NCBI GenBank assembly: GCA_017948555.1
Contig: JAFMYY010000012.1
Span: 113,794 to 177,793, forward strand
DNA: 64,000 nt
From: Cesiribacteraceae bacterium YIM B00369
Lineage (GTDB): Bacteria > Bacteroidota > Bacteroidia > Cytophagales > Cyclobacteriaceae
Direction of reading: 5' to 3'
The translations under genes and the position numbers were made by a program. Positions 45,812 to 55,221 of the stretch are shown piece after piece. Below the pieces are notes generated by a model that did no database searches, was not told the origin of the DNA, and saw nothing but the letters and a program-made list of their open reading frames with translations. Positions within the stretch are counted from its first letter, which is position 1. Every line of letters starts with the position of its first letter.

Positions 45812-46972
45812 TTACCCTACCACTTCTTTGTGTCTGGCGTATAGCTCTTTAAGATCTTCGTCCTTAACTTCTTTTACAGTATCGGCTTTGGCAAGGAAGT
45901 TCTCATATACCTGCTCCATTTCATCCTGCTGAATTTCAATTCCCAGTAATTTAAAACGGAATTTCAGGGCGGCTCTTCCGCTTCTGGCTGTCAGTACAAT
46001 GGAGTTTGCTGCCACGCCAACCTCTTCAGGGGCTATAATTTCATAGGTTTCCCTGTTTTTGATTACTCCATCCTGGTGTATTCCTGAAGAATGTGAAAAT
46101 GCATTGCTGCCCACAATGGCTTTGTTAGGTTGCACATGCATATTCATGGTTTCAGAAACCAGCCTGCTCATCGGGTAAAGCAGCTTTGAGTTAATGTTTG
46201 TGTGAAGATTTACCTTTGGGTGTTTCTTCATAATCATTACCACCTCTTCAAGTGATGTGTTTCCTGCACGTTCGCCTATACCATTAATGGTACACTCAAT
46301 CTGGCGTGCCCCGTTCTGTACTGCCATAATAGAATTGGCAGTTGCCAGCCCCAGGTCGTTGTGGCAATGGCTTGATATAATGGCTTTATGGATGTTTGGC
46401 ACATTTTCCATCAGGTAACGGATTTTTGCTCCGTAAATTTCAGGAAGGCAAAAGCCTGTTGTGTCCGGTATATTTACTACAGTGGCACCTGCTTTAATAA
46501 CCGCCTCTATTACACGGGCAAGGTACTCATTGTCGGTACGGCCGGCATCCTCAGCATAAAATTCCACATCCTCCACATACTTTTTAGCAAATTTTACAGC
46601 GGCAACGCCTCTTTCTATAATCTGCTCTCTGGTAGAGTTTAACTTATTAAATATATGTTGGTCAGATGTTCCTATTCCTGTGTGGATCCTTCCTCTTTTT
46701 GCGTATTCCAGTGCTTCTCCGGCGCGTTGTATGTCTTTTTCAACGGCTCTTGATAGGGCACAGATTGTGGGTGTTTTTACCGCTTTTGAAATAGCTACCA
46801 CAGATTCAAAATCGCCGGGGCTGGAAATAGGGAAGCCTGCCTCAATAATATCCACGCCAAGCTCCTCAAGGCCACGCGCTATCTGTATTTTTTCTTTGGT
46901 GTCCAGTTTGCATCCCGGGACCTGCTCTCCATCTCTAAGGGTAGTATCAAATATATAAACCTGGTTACTCAT
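45812..46972 (-). CDS. leuA: 2-isopropylmalate synthase, short form without the leucine regulatory domain
   Basis: I start at the ATG at 46972 (386 aa). The catalytic TIM barrel begins [16 protein letters not shown] and includes [15 protein letters not shown] and [15 protein letters not shown]. It ends soon after the accessory domain ([20 protein letters not shown]), so the C-terminal allosteric LeuA dimer domain found in the 500-residue form is absent. Leucine feedback is therefore probably not through this protein. A TAGATTTG -7 box lies at 47008-47015. leuC and leuD are not in this locus. Confidence 0.93.
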   Translation of the reverse strand: MSNQVYIFDTTLRDGEQVPGCKLDTKEKIQIARGLEELGVDIIEAGFPISSPGDFESVVAISKAVKTPTICALSRAVEKDIQRAGEALEYAKRGRIHTGIGTSDQHIFNKLNSTREQIIERGVAAVKFAKKYVEDVEFYAEDAGRTDNEYLARVIEAVIKAGATVVNIPDTTGFCLPEIYGAKIRYLMENVPNIHKAIISSHCHNDLGLATANSIMAVQNGARQIECTINGIGERAGNTSLEEVVMIMKKHPKVNLHTNINSKLLYPMSRLVSETMNMHVQPNKAIVGSNAFSHSSGIHQDGVIKNRETYEIIAPEEVGVAANSIVLTARSGRAALKFRFKLLGIEIQQDEMEQVYENFLAKADTVKEVKDEDLKELYARHKEVVG

Positions 46973-47007
46973 AGGGCTTCTCTTTAATAACACGAAATTA
47001 TATTCAA

Positions 47008-47015
47008 CAAATCTA
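47008..47015 (-). promoter_or_regulatory. Candidate -7 element for leuA
   Basis: On the minus strand TAGATTTG fits TAnnTTTG about 36 nt upstream of the leuA ATG. The -33 region is T-rich (TTTT at 19 nt), with a TTTG at 25 nt, so the match is partial. Confidence 0.45.
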
Positions 47016-47137
47016 GCTGCTGCTGGCTGAATAAAAAAAACAAAAAAAAATGTTTTTACGGTTTCCAGTTAGTGAATATGTGGCCGAAATGCTTTAAATT
47101 TGATTTATATGTGTTCTAATCCATTAAAATAATTACG

Positions 47138-48709
47138 ATGCCCAGAGAGCGATCCGATTCCCTTTTCCAATTAATAAAGTCCCTGAACAAGAATGAGAAG
47201 AGGTATGTAAAGCTCTTTATATCAAGAGTTAATGGCGGTAAAGATAAAAAAAATCTTTTGCTTTTTGATCTTATTAACCGGCAGGAGGAGTTTGATGAGG
47301 ATGAGATTCTCAGAAAAGGGAAGGAGATAAAGGAGCAGCAGCTTTCTAATTTAAAAGCAGAGCTTTACAGGCAGGTACTGCAGAGTATCCGCCTTTTTCA
47401 TACCAATAATATTGTAGACCTGGAAATAAGGCAGTCGATAGATTTTGCCCAGATTCTGTTCGACCGCTGCATGTATAAAGACGGACTTAAGCTTTTGCAA
47501 AAGGCAAAAAAAATGGCCCGGAGCCACGATAACCTTGAGCTCATCCTGGAAACGATCAAGCTGGAGAAAAGCGTGATGTCGCAGACCATTGACAGCGAAA
47601 ACCAGAAAAGGGTAAGCAAAATCATACAGGAGGCCAGTCAGATAAATAATAAGATTAACCTGATTAACCAGATTTCCAACCTTTCCGACCGCCTGAATGC
47701 TTTATATAAAAAGGTTGGTTTTATCAGGGATCAGCGGGACTTTAATACCTTCGAAAAATATTTTTACAGAAGTCTTCCACCTCATAAGGAAGAAGACCTT
47801 TCGGTACTGGAAAAAATTTATCTGTATAACCTGTATATAGGATACTATTTCTTTATCCAGGATTTTGAAAACGGCTGTTTGTATGCCAGGCAAATGGTGG
47901 AGCTGTTCGATCAGCATCCTTCCTTTATTCATTCCCGGACGGATTTTTACATCCAGGGTATTAATAAACTTCTGATTGCACAGTTTAAGCTTTCCCGTTA
48001 TTATGAATTTGTGGCCACCAGCCAGAAATTGCAGGAGGTGAGCATGATACCTTCCCTGCGTTTGAATGAAGATATAAAGGCCCGCTTGTTTAAGTATATC
48101 AATCTGCATGAAATTAACCGGTATTTTCTCCTTGGCGATTTTGAGGGGGGGATACAAAAAATTTCTCAGATCGAACAGGGCCTGGAGAAGTTTATTGACC
48201 GGCTGGATAAGCACTCCACTATTATTTTTTATTATAAAATTGCCTGCCTGTATTTTGGAGCCAGCGATTTTAAGAATACCAATGTATGGCTGCAGAAAAT
48301 TATAAATATGCCTAATGTGGATCTCCGGCAGGATATTCACTCCTTTGCCCGTATCATGCTGCTGATCAGTCATTATGAGCTTGAAAATATTGACCTGATC
48401 GATTACTATATGCGTTCCACATACCGTTTTCTTGCAAAAAAGCATGACCTTCGCCTTTTTCAGACTTATATTCTTAAATTTATTAAGGATTTGAATAAGG
48501 GAATTACGGAAGATAAACTGATAAGTAAATTCCGGAAGCTAAGGACCCAGCTTCTTTCACTGACTAATAAATCGTATGAAAGAAGAGCCTTTATTTATTT
48601 TGACATTATTTCATGGCTGGAAAGTAAAATTGAAAAGAGGTCGATTCAGGAGATTATCCGCGAAAAAGCAACCAGGAAAATACAGCAGCAACTGCCGGAG
48701 GTTGCTTGA
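47138..48709 (+). CDS. Conserved all-helical protein of unknown function
   Basis: 523 residues, soluble and highly charged. The sequence is a chain of helix pairs resembling TPR-type repeats (for example LEIRQSIDFAQILFDRCMYKDGL, FENGCLYARQMVELFDQHP, ENIDLIDYYMRSTYRFLAKKHD), and the opening SDSLFQLIKSLNKNEKRYVKLF is distinctive. I have the impression that it is common in Bacteroidota, but I know no function. It is divergent from leuA, with 165 nt between the start codons, and is terminated at 48801-48839. Confidence 0.7.
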   Translation: MPRERSDSLFQLIKSLNKNEKRYVKLFISRVNGGKDKKNLLLFDLINRQEEFDEDEILRKGKEIKEQQLSNLKAELYRQVLQSIRLFHTNNIVDLEIRQSIDFAQILFDRCMYKDGLKLLQKAKKMARSHDNLELILETIKLEKSVMSQTIDSENQKRVSKIIQEASQINNKINLINQISNLSDRLNALYKKVGFIRDQRDFNTFEKYFYRSLPPHKEEDLSVLEKIYLYNLYIGYYFFIQDFENGCLYARQMVELFDQHPSFIHSRTDFYIQGINKLLIAQFKLSRYYEFVATSQKLQEVSMIPSLRLNEDIKARLFKYINLHEINRYFLLGDFEGGIQKISQIEQGLEKFIDRLDKHSTIIFYYKIACLYFGASDFKNTNVWLQKIINMPNVDLRQDIHSFARIMLLISHYELENIDLIDYYMRSTYRFLAKKHDLRLFQTYILKFIKDLNKGITEDKLISKFRKLRTQLLSLTNKSYERRAFIYFDIISWLESKIEKRSIQEIIREKATRKIQQQLPEVA

Positions 48710-48800
48710 AGGATTGAGCAAGAGCTACGCTAGCGGTTCGCCCTGCCAGGGCTACATCCATTGTTAAGGCCTGGCTATTGAAATTATAAAATATTTAAAA

Positions 48801-48839
48801 AAAAAACAGAGCCATTTATCGGAAACAGCTCTGTTTTTT
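48801..48839. terminator. Bidirectional terminator
   Basis: AAAAAACAGAGC (48801-48812) and GCTCTGTTTTTT (48828-48839) pair between convergent genes. A second small hairpin, TCCCGA/TCGGGA at 48878-48893, lies closer to the aminotransferase stop. Confidence 0.85.
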
Positions 48840-48906
48840 AAATTCCAATTCTCAAATCAGCGCATCAGCACAACCTGTCCCGATTTTTCGGGATCAACAC
48901 ACCAAC

Positions 48907-50211
48907 TCAGCTTCTGCAATACATCTTTATTGCCTTCTTGATCTTCTCAAATATCTGCTCCAGTAGCTCCTTGTTTTCTTCCAGCAGCGTAATGCGGAAA
49001 CCAGAAAGGTCGGAGTGGAAAGAGGAAAGAGGTACTACGCATACCCCCTGCGACGCCAGCAGAAAGTACACAAACCGCTTGTCTTCCGGCATTGGCTTTT
49101 CAGTCCATTCTGCAAACAGCGCATCTGTTTGCGGATTTCCTGTAGTCAGGTTTTTATTAACGCTCTTAAAAGCATCCTTTTTAAACACAATGGTATTGTA
49201 AAATGCACCATTGGTCTGATTTACAGTTACCTCCGGAGTGTCTTTAAAAATGGAAGCAATTAATTTTCCGCGTCCGGCAATGGTCCTGTTTTTTTCTTCC
49301 AGGTAAGGCTGGTATTGCGGGTCCTGCATAATAAGCGGTATTGCCTGCTGCGGAAGTGTAGTGGAGCATACCTCAACCATTTTTGAGTCTTCCAGCGCAT
49401 GGCAGAAACGGTCAAATTCAGCATCGGCCTTGCGGTTGTAGAACTCCATCCAGCCGCAGCGCGCTCCCGGCCATGGAATCTCTTTGGATATTCCTTTGAG
49501 GGCAATAGCGGGTACATCGCCGGCAATTTCGGCCAGCGACAGGGTATTCACCTCATTGTATTTGATGTTGAAGTAAATCTCATCGCTGATCAGCAACAGC
49601 TTATACTCCCTGGCGATGGCTACAATTTTGTGCAGGTATTCTGCCGGATATACCATCCCTGTAGGGTTGTCGGGGTTGATGATCAGGATACCCGTTACCT
49701 GTGGGTTGTATTTTACCTTATTATGCAGCTCCTCCAGGTCAGGATACCAGTTGTTTTCCGGATCGAGCCGGTAGGTTATAGGCTCAGTATTGGCATGAGC
49801 CGCCTCTGTGGAGGAGTGGGTGGAATATGCAGGCGAGGGGCCGATAATTCTGGTTCCGGGAGGGAGGAACTGGTACAGTTTAGCAATGGCGTCGCCTAAG
49901 CCGTTAAAGAAAAGAATGTCCTCAGCAGTAATCTGTACACCTCCAAGTGCATTATTTTTTTCGGCTAAAAAGGCTCTGGTTTTATATACCCCTTTAGAGT
50001 GGCAGTAGCCATAGGAAGAATCTTCCTTTACCAGTTTTGTTATAATATTTTTGATCCATTCCGGTACTTTGGCGTTCTTCTGAATAGGATCCCCGATATT
50101 TTCCCAATAAACAGGAAGGCCCAGCTTTTGTATCTGTTCTGCTTTTTTTACGATGTTGCGTATTTCGTATTCGAGTTTCTTGGCTCCCTCACTCAGTAAT
50201 TTCTGTCTCAT
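48907..50211 (-). CDS. PLP-dependent class I/II aminotransferase
   Basis: 434 residues. INPDNPTGMVYPAEYL, LISDEIYFNIKY and the PLP lysine segment LKGISKEIPWPGARCGWMEFY identify fold-type I. The SK-x-x-P-W-P-G-x-R-x-G-W pattern resembles alanine or aromatic aminotransferases of the AlaA/AspC group, but I cannot choose the amino acid. It is monocistronic between two intergenic gaps. Confidence 0.85.
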   Translation of the reverse strand: MRQKLLSEGAKKLEYEIRNIVKKAEQIQKLGLPVYWENIGDPIQKNAKVPEWIKNIITKLVKEDSSYGYCHSKGVYKTRAFLAEKNNALGGVQITAEDILFFNGLGDAIAKLYQFLPPGTRIIGPSPAYSTHSSTEAAHANTEPITYRLDPENNWYPDLEELHNKVKYNPQVTGILIINPDNPTGMVYPAEYLHKIVAIAREYKLLLISDEIYFNIKYNEVNTLSLAEIAGDVPAIALKGISKEIPWPGARCGWMEFYNRKADAEFDRFCHALEDSKMVEVCSTTLPQQAIPLIMQDPQYQPYLEEKNRTIAGRGKLIASIFKDTPEVTVNQTNGAFYNTIVFKKDAFKSVNKNLTTGNPQTDALFAEWTEKPMPEDKRFVYFLLASQGVCVVPLSSFHSDLSGFRITLLEENKELLEQIFEKIKKAIKMYCRS

Positions 50212-50517
50212 TCTTCTAAAATCTTTATCCGTTAAACTTCTTTACTATATTGTAATTGTACAGTAAAAAAGGATCTGTCTGTTTATGGGTATGGAGAAGG
50301 CGAAAATTACAGGAAGTTCCGCGATTTTTAAACTTCCGGCGCTAATTTTTTAGAGTTCAGTCCGGATGAGGGATATTTGTGGGGTAAGGTATTGCATAAT
50401 TCCGCTTATAGTTGTGTTGCGGGTGTTCAGTAGCAAGGCCGGGAACGGAATTTTAGTAAAGATTGGAAGGCGGCAGGAATTTGCAGAGCTTGGTAAAATA
50501 AATTAAAAAAGAATAAA

Positions 50518-51402
50518 ATGAAGGTTTTGGCTTTTGGAGAGATATTATTCGATGTTATAGAAGGAAGGCCTTTCCTGGGAGGGGCTCCTTTAAATTTTGC
50601 CGCCCATCTGGCCCGCTTTGGTGTTGATTCCTGGATATTATCCGGGGTGGGAGTTGATGAGCTGGGAGATAATGCAGTTGCTCAAATTGAAAAACAGGGA
50701 GTGAAAACCACTTTAATTCAAAGAGACGCGGAGCATCCTACCGGGACGGTGGAAGTGGTGTTAAGCGGAGGACAGCCTGATTATACTATATCTGAAGGGG
50801 TGGCCTATGATTTTATAAAACCACCCGGTGAAAAAGAGTTGGGGCAAACAGCTTTTGATGTATTGTATTATGGTACCCTCGCACAGCGGAATAAAAAGTC
50901 GCGGGATACGCTGGCAAAGGTGTTAAAAGAAAATCAGTTCCGGGAGGTATTCTATGATGTAAACCTCCGGCAGGGGTTTTATACTGAAGAGGTCCTTCGG
51001 AATTCGGTAAAAAACTGTACCATACTCAAGCTTAACGATGAGGAAGCGGGCGTTCTAGGCGATTTGTTTTTCGGGGAAAGGATGGAAATGAAAGATTTTG
51101 CAGCGCGTGTGGCAGAAGAATTCAGAATCGGGACTATCGTTATTACCACAGGTGCAAAAGGCTGCCTTATTTATGCGGATGAAACACTTCATTTTGTGGA
51201 AGGTTTTCCGGCCAAAGTAGCCGATACCGTGGGAGCAGGCGATTCATTCAGTGCCGCTTTTTTGTATCAGTATATGCTCCATAAAGACCCTGTTAAGGCC
51301 GCGGGGGTTGCTAACCGCTTAGGTGCTTTTGTGGCTTCCTGCCGGGGGGCGATTCCGGAATACTCCCCGGAAATAATGAAGGTGTTGGGAATAAAAAAAT
51401 AA
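50518..51402 (+). CDS. PfkB family carbohydrate kinase (fructokinase-like)
   Basis: 294 residues with the ribokinase-fold signatures GEILFDVIEG, GGAPLNFAAHLARFG, and the ATP/anion-hole motif DTVGAGDSFSAAF with the catalytic Asp. The N-terminal GGAPLNFA is typical of fructokinases in this family. It phosphorylates a sugar at the 1- or 6-position. It is not obviously part of an operon with the aromatic genes that follow. Confidence 0.88.
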   Translation: MKVLAFGEILFDVIEGRPFLGGAPLNFAAHLARFGVDSWILSGVGVDELGDNAVAQIEKQGVKTTLIQRDAEHPTGTVEVVLSGGQPDYTISEGVAYDFIKPPGEKELGQTAFDVLYYGTLAQRNKKSRDTLAKVLKENQFREVFYDVNLRQGFYTEEVLRNSVKNCTILKLNDEEAGVLGDLFFGERMEMKDFAARVAEEFRIGTIVITTGAKGCLIYADETLHFVEGFPAKVADTVGAGDSFSAAFLYQYMLHKDPVKAAGVANRLGAFVASCRGAIPEYSPEIMKVLGIKK

Positions 51403-51462
51403 AAATTATTTGCAGCAGGGAAAAAATATTCTTAAAATAGCAACTCGAAACATCGAACAGAC

Positions 51463-51525
51463 ATGACAGGCATTTTTAACACAACATTTTATTTTACCTT
51501 CTGGCACCCCATCGGAGCGAGGTAA
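51463..51525 (+). CDS. Phe-rich leader peptide before DAHP synthase/chorismate mutase
   Basis: An ATG-started 20-codon ORF encoding MTGIFNTTFYFTFWHPIGAR. It holds four Phe, one Tyr and one Trp within nine residues, directly ahead of a terminator and the first enzyme of aromatic synthesis. The last codons contain CGGAGC (51513-51518), which pairs with the terminator's left arm. A ribosome stalled on the Phe codons would expose that segment, and one that reaches the stop codon would cover it. Confidence 0.78.
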   Translation: MTGIFNTTFYFTFWHPIGAR

Positions 51526-51565
51526 GTTGTGTTTTGCGTCATTCAAAAATATATACAACCTACTA

Positions 51566-51593
51566 AGCTCCGGGAAACCGGAGCTTTTTTTTT
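51566..51593 (+). terminator. Attenuator terminator before the DAHP synthase gene
   Basis: AGCTCCGG / CCGGAGCT with a GAAA loop, then a run of nine T (51585-51593). It ends 31 nt before the ATG at 51625. CGGAGC in the leader peptide can pair with GCTCCG here as the alternative structure. Confidence 0.88.
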
Positions 51594-51624
51594 GTCCAAA
51601 AAATAATTTAACTATACATTAAAG

Positions 51625-52719
51625 ATGAAAAGCAATCAAACATCAGGAACATTATTAAGCACGCTGCTTCAGTCAAACGGAGGTGCTCCCCTTATCATCG
51701 GAGGGCCGTGCAGTGCTGAAACAGAGGAGCAGGTGCTGGAAACTGCCAGAAGAATTAAAGCTTCAGGAAAAGTACAGGTGTACCGCTCCGGTATATGGAA
51801 GCCCCGGACCCGCCCGAACAGCTTTGAAGGAGTGGGAACAGATGGCCTGCGCTGGTTGCAACAGGTAAAGGAAATGACAGGAATGCCGGTTGCTACTGAA
51901 GTGGCAAATGTGCGCCATGTGGCCGAAGCACTTGAGTTTGGTATTGATATCCTCTGGATAGGCGCAAGAACAAGTGTAAACCCTTTCTCTGTGCAGGAAA
52001 TTGCCGATGCCCTTGCCGGAACGGACGTAACTGTAATGGTGAAAAATCCGATCAATCCTGATCTGGCATTATGGATAGGCGCAATTGAAAGGCTGGCTAA
52101 GGCAGGCATCAAAGACCTGGGCGCAATCCACCGCGGATTTTCCACTGACAGTAAAATGGCATACCGCAATGCCCCTAAATGGAAAATTGCCATGAACTTC
52201 CGGAAGGAAATGCCTGAGATCCCGATGGTATGTGACCCAAGCCATATTGCAGGCAGAAGAGATGTGCTGCAGGAGATTTCTCAAAAAGCCCTCGACCTTG
52301 GTATGCACGGCCTTATGATCGAGTCCCATATCAATCCTGACGCAGCCTGGAGCGATGCCAAACAACAAATTACGCCTGAAGTATTAGCTTCGCTAATTAG
52401 TTCTTTAGATCTGAAAAAGAATGGTATCTTTGCTTCCGGATTACATAGCCCGGAGGAGGAACTGCTCGATGAACTGCGCAGTGAAATGGATAACCTGGAC
52501 CATGAATTACTTGAACTGCTTTCAAACAGAGCAAAAGTTTCAGGAAAATTAGGTGCATTTGCTCCTCAGGGACAATTGCAAGGGGTTCATAATGAGAGAG
52601 ATAAAGTGCTGATGGGGAATCTGGTTCGGAAAGCGCTGGCCGAAGGGTTGGAAGAAAACTTTATTCAGTCCATTTTTGCAGTGCTGAATGAATATTCCGT
52701 AAAAGGGCAGGAGGCTTAA
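51625..52719 (+). CDS. Bifunctional 3-deoxy-7-phosphoheptulonate synthase / chorismate mutase
   Basis: 364 residues. The N-terminal domain (1-265) is the type I-beta DAHP synthase with GGPCSAETEEQ, YRSGIWKPRTRPNSFEG, WIGARTSVNPF, MVKNPINPDL, IHRGFS and CDPSHIAGRR. The C-terminal 90 residues are an AroQ-type chorismate mutase (LRSEMDNLDHELLELLSNRAK, VHNERDKVLM). The fused mutase usually serves as the sensor for prephenate or as a pathway branch enzyme to Phe and Tyr. Expression is probably set by the leader/attenuator. thrA starts 52 nt downstream. Confidence 0.95.
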   Translation: MKSNQTSGTLLSTLLQSNGGAPLIIGGPCSAETEEQVLETARRIKASGKVQVYRSGIWKPRTRPNSFEGVGTDGLRWLQQVKEMTGMPVATEVANVRHVAEALEFGIDILWIGARTSVNPFSVQEIADALAGTDVTVMVKNPINPDLALWIGAIERLAKAGIKDLGAIHRGFSTDSKMAYRNAPKWKIAMNFRKEMPEIPMVCDPSHIAGRRDVLQEISQKALDLGMHGLMIESHINPDAAWSDAKQQITPEVLASLISSLDLKKNGIFASGLHSPEEELLDELRSEMDNLDHELLELLSNRAKVSGKLGAFAPQGQLQGVHNERDKVLMGNLVRKALAEGLEENFIQSIFAVLNEYSVKGQEA

Positions 52720-52771
52720 GTGCTTCCGTCAGGATCAATATATAACAACTAAAAGCTAACCTTATTTTTGT

Positions 52772-55213
52772 ATGCGGGTTTTAAAATTTGGAGGCAGTTC
52801 CGTAGGGGCTTCCGAAAATATTAAAAAAGTTATAAGTACTGTTAAAACTTATAGCGATAATCAAGTGGTAGTGGTGGTTTCGGCCCTGGGAGGTATTACC
52901 GACCAGTTAATTGCCACCAGCAAGCTTGCAGAAGCAGGTAACGAAGAGTACCTGAAGCAGCTGCAGGCTATTGAAGACCGCCACATGACGGTTGCCCGCG
53001 AGTTAACAGATATAAGGCAGCAAAGCGCAGTGCTGGCTAAAATTAAATACGAGCTTAATGCACTTGGCGATATCCTGCACGGTGTTTTCCTGATACGTGA
53101 GCTTACACCCAAAACCCTTGACTATGTACTGAGCTTTGGTGAAAAGCTTTCGGCCTATATTATTTCCTGTGCATTTTCGACACAGCAGCTGCCGGCTATT
53201 TATGCCAATACCGGCGACCTCATTGTAACAGACTCTAACTTTGGTAAAGCAAAGGTCGATTTTGATGTAACTAACCGGAAAATAAAGGATTTCTTTAAGG
53301 AGGAAAAAGCTGTTTGGGTAGCCCCCGGATTTATTGGCAGTACCCCTAAAGGAGAGGCCACTACTTTAGGCAGGGGAGGATCTGACTATACCGCCTCTAT
53401 TCTTGCGGCAGCTCTTGATGCAGAGGTAATGGAGAAATGGACGGATGTGGATGGCTTAATGACTGCCGACCCGCGTATTGTAAATAAAGCTTTTGTCATT
53501 GAGGAAATCACTTACGAGGAGGCCATGGAGCTTTCTTATTTTGGTGCTAAGGTGGTATACCCGCCAAGCCTCCAGCCAGTATATAAAAGCAGCATTCCTT
53601 TCAGGATCCGCAACCTCTCTTACCCTGAGCGAAAAGGAACCCTTATAAGCAAAGAAACCGGGAATGGTGGTAAAGCAATCAAAGGGATATCTTCTATAAA
53701 AGATATTGCACTTATTAATATTGCAGGTAGTGGAATGGTGGGCGTTACAGGTATTTCAAAGCGCCTGTTTGCCATACTTGCCGAAGAAAAGATCAATGTA
53801 ATTCTTATATCACAGGCATCATCTGAGCATTCGATAAGCCTGGCTGTTGAGCAGCAGTATGCCCAAAGAGCAAAGCTGGCTATATCCACTGAGTTTGCCA
53901 GTGAACTGGCCGCGCAGCAGATTGAGCGGGTTGATGTGGAGCAGGATCTTGCCATAATTGCAGTGGTTGGCTGCAGAATGAAAAATACGCCGGGGATTTC
54001 CGGCACCCTTTTCAGTTCTCTGGGCAGGGAAGGGGTAAATGTGCTCACTATTGCACAGGGAGCCTCTGAGATCAACATCTCATTTATTGTGAAAAAGCAG
54101 GACGAGAAGAAAGCGCTGAATACTATTCACGAAGCCTTCTTTCTGTCGGAAACAAAAGTACTGCACCTGTTCCTGGTAGGGGCCGGGCAGATAGGCAAAA
54201 CCCTGCTGAGTCAGATAAAAGATCAGCTGGAGATACTGAGAGCGCAAAGCAGCATTGAAATAAAGCTGATGGGCGTTACTAACTCCAGGGCCATGCTTAC
54301 CGGCACCGAAGCCATTCCGCTGGAAGGGTGGAAGGGAATGCTGGACTCTTCTTCCTCAAAAGCTGATCTGAGTGCTTTTGTGGATCATATGATCAGCCTG
54401 AACCTGCCACACAGTGTGTTTATTGACTGTACCGCAAGCCAGGTGGTAACCGATGTGTACGACCGTGTGCTGGATGCAAGTGTTTCCATCGTTACTGCCA
54501 ATAAGCTGGCCTGTGCAGGAAATTTTGAGTTCTATAAAAAGATTAAAACCACTGCCCGCAAAAGAGGGGCAAGCTTCTTTTACGAAACCAACGTTGGTGC
54601 AGGTTTACCGGTAATTAATACCCTTGCCGACCTGGTGAAAAGTGGTGATAAAGTGGAGCGGATTGAGGCCATCCTGTCCGGCTCGCTGAATTATATTTTC
54701 AATACTTTTAACGAGAGTGTGAAATTCAGCGATGTGGTTCTGGACGCGCAGCAGAAAGGATATACAGAGCCTGACCCTACCATTGACCTGAGCGGAAAAG
54801 ATGTGGGGAACAAGATTCTTATTCTTGCCCGCGAGCTTGGGTATACCTTCTCTCTGGACGATGTAAAGATTAAGCCATTCCTTCCTGAGGATATCCTGAA
54901 AGAAAAGAACCGCGATGAATTCTGGAGAAAGTTAAAGGCGCATGACGGGGAAATGGAAGCGTTCCGCAAAAAAATGGAAGAAGGGGATAAGAAACTGCGG
55001 GTTTTTGCTAAACTTGAAAATAACTCCCTTAGTGTAAGTCTGGATGCATTTGATAAATCTCATCCTTTCTTCTCTGCCAAGGGAAGCGATAATATTATCC
55101 TGTTTACCACCTACCGGTACCTGCAACAGCCGTTAATGATCAAAGGCCCTGGTGCGGGTGCTGAAGTAACGGCTGCAGGGGTGTTTGCAGATGTGATCAG
55201 AGTAGCGAACTAA
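52772..55213 (+). CDS. thrA: Bifunctional aspartate kinase / homoserine dehydrogenase I
   Basis: 813 residues. The aspartokinase domain (1-290) starts VLKFGGSSVGASENI and contains TTLGRGGSDYTASI. Two ACT domains (about 310-455) provide feedback sensing. The homoserine dehydrogenase half starts at FLVGAGQIGKTLL and contains KLACAGNFEFYKKI and GAGLPVINTLADLVKSGDKV. It commits aspartate to threonine and reduces aspartate semialdehyde to homoserine. It begins the thrABC run and may be read through from the DAHP synthase gene. Confidence 0.97.
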   Translation: MRVLKFGGSSVGASENIKKVISTVKTYSDNQVVVVVSALGGITDQLIATSKLAEAGNEEYLKQLQAIEDRHMTVARELTDIRQQSAVLAKIKYELNALGDILHGVFLIRELTPKTLDYVLSFGEKLSAYIISCAFSTQQLPAIYANTGDLIVTDSNFGKAKVDFDVTNRKIKDFFKEEKAVWVAPGFIGSTPKGEATTLGRGGSDYTASILAAALDAEVMEKWTDVDGLMTADPRIVNKAFVIEEITYEEAMELSYFGAKVVYPPSLQPVYKSSIPFRIRNLSYPERKGTLISKETGNGGKAIKGISSIKDIALINIAGSGMVGVTGISKRLFAILAEEKINVILISQASSEHSISLAVEQQYAQRAKLAISTEFASELAAQQIERVDVEQDLAIIAVVGCRMKNTPGISGTLFSSLGREGVNVLTIAQGASEINISFIVKKQDEKKALNTIHEAFFLSETKVLHLFLVGAGQIGKTLLSQIKDQLEILRAQSSIEIKLMGVTNSRAMLTGTEAIPLEGWKGMLDSSSSKADLSAFVDHMISLNLPHSVFIDCTASQVVTDVYDRVLDASVSIVTANKLACAGNFEFYKKIKTTARKRGASFFYETNVGAGLPVINTLADLVKSGDKVERIEAILSGSLNYIFNTFNESVKFSDVVLDAQQKGYTEPDPTIDLSGKDVGNKILILARELGYTFSLDDVKIKPFLPEDILKEKNRDEFWRKLKAHDGEMEAFRKKMEEGDKKLRVFAKLENNSLSVSLDAFDKSHPFFSAKGSDNIILFTTYRYLQQPLMIKGPGAGAEVTAAGVFADVIRVAN

Positions 55214-55221
55214 AAACACAA

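Noticed and set aside
47016..47137. A leucine leader peptide upstream of leuA
   Set aside because: I looked for an ORF with Leu codons followed by a terminator in this gap and found none.
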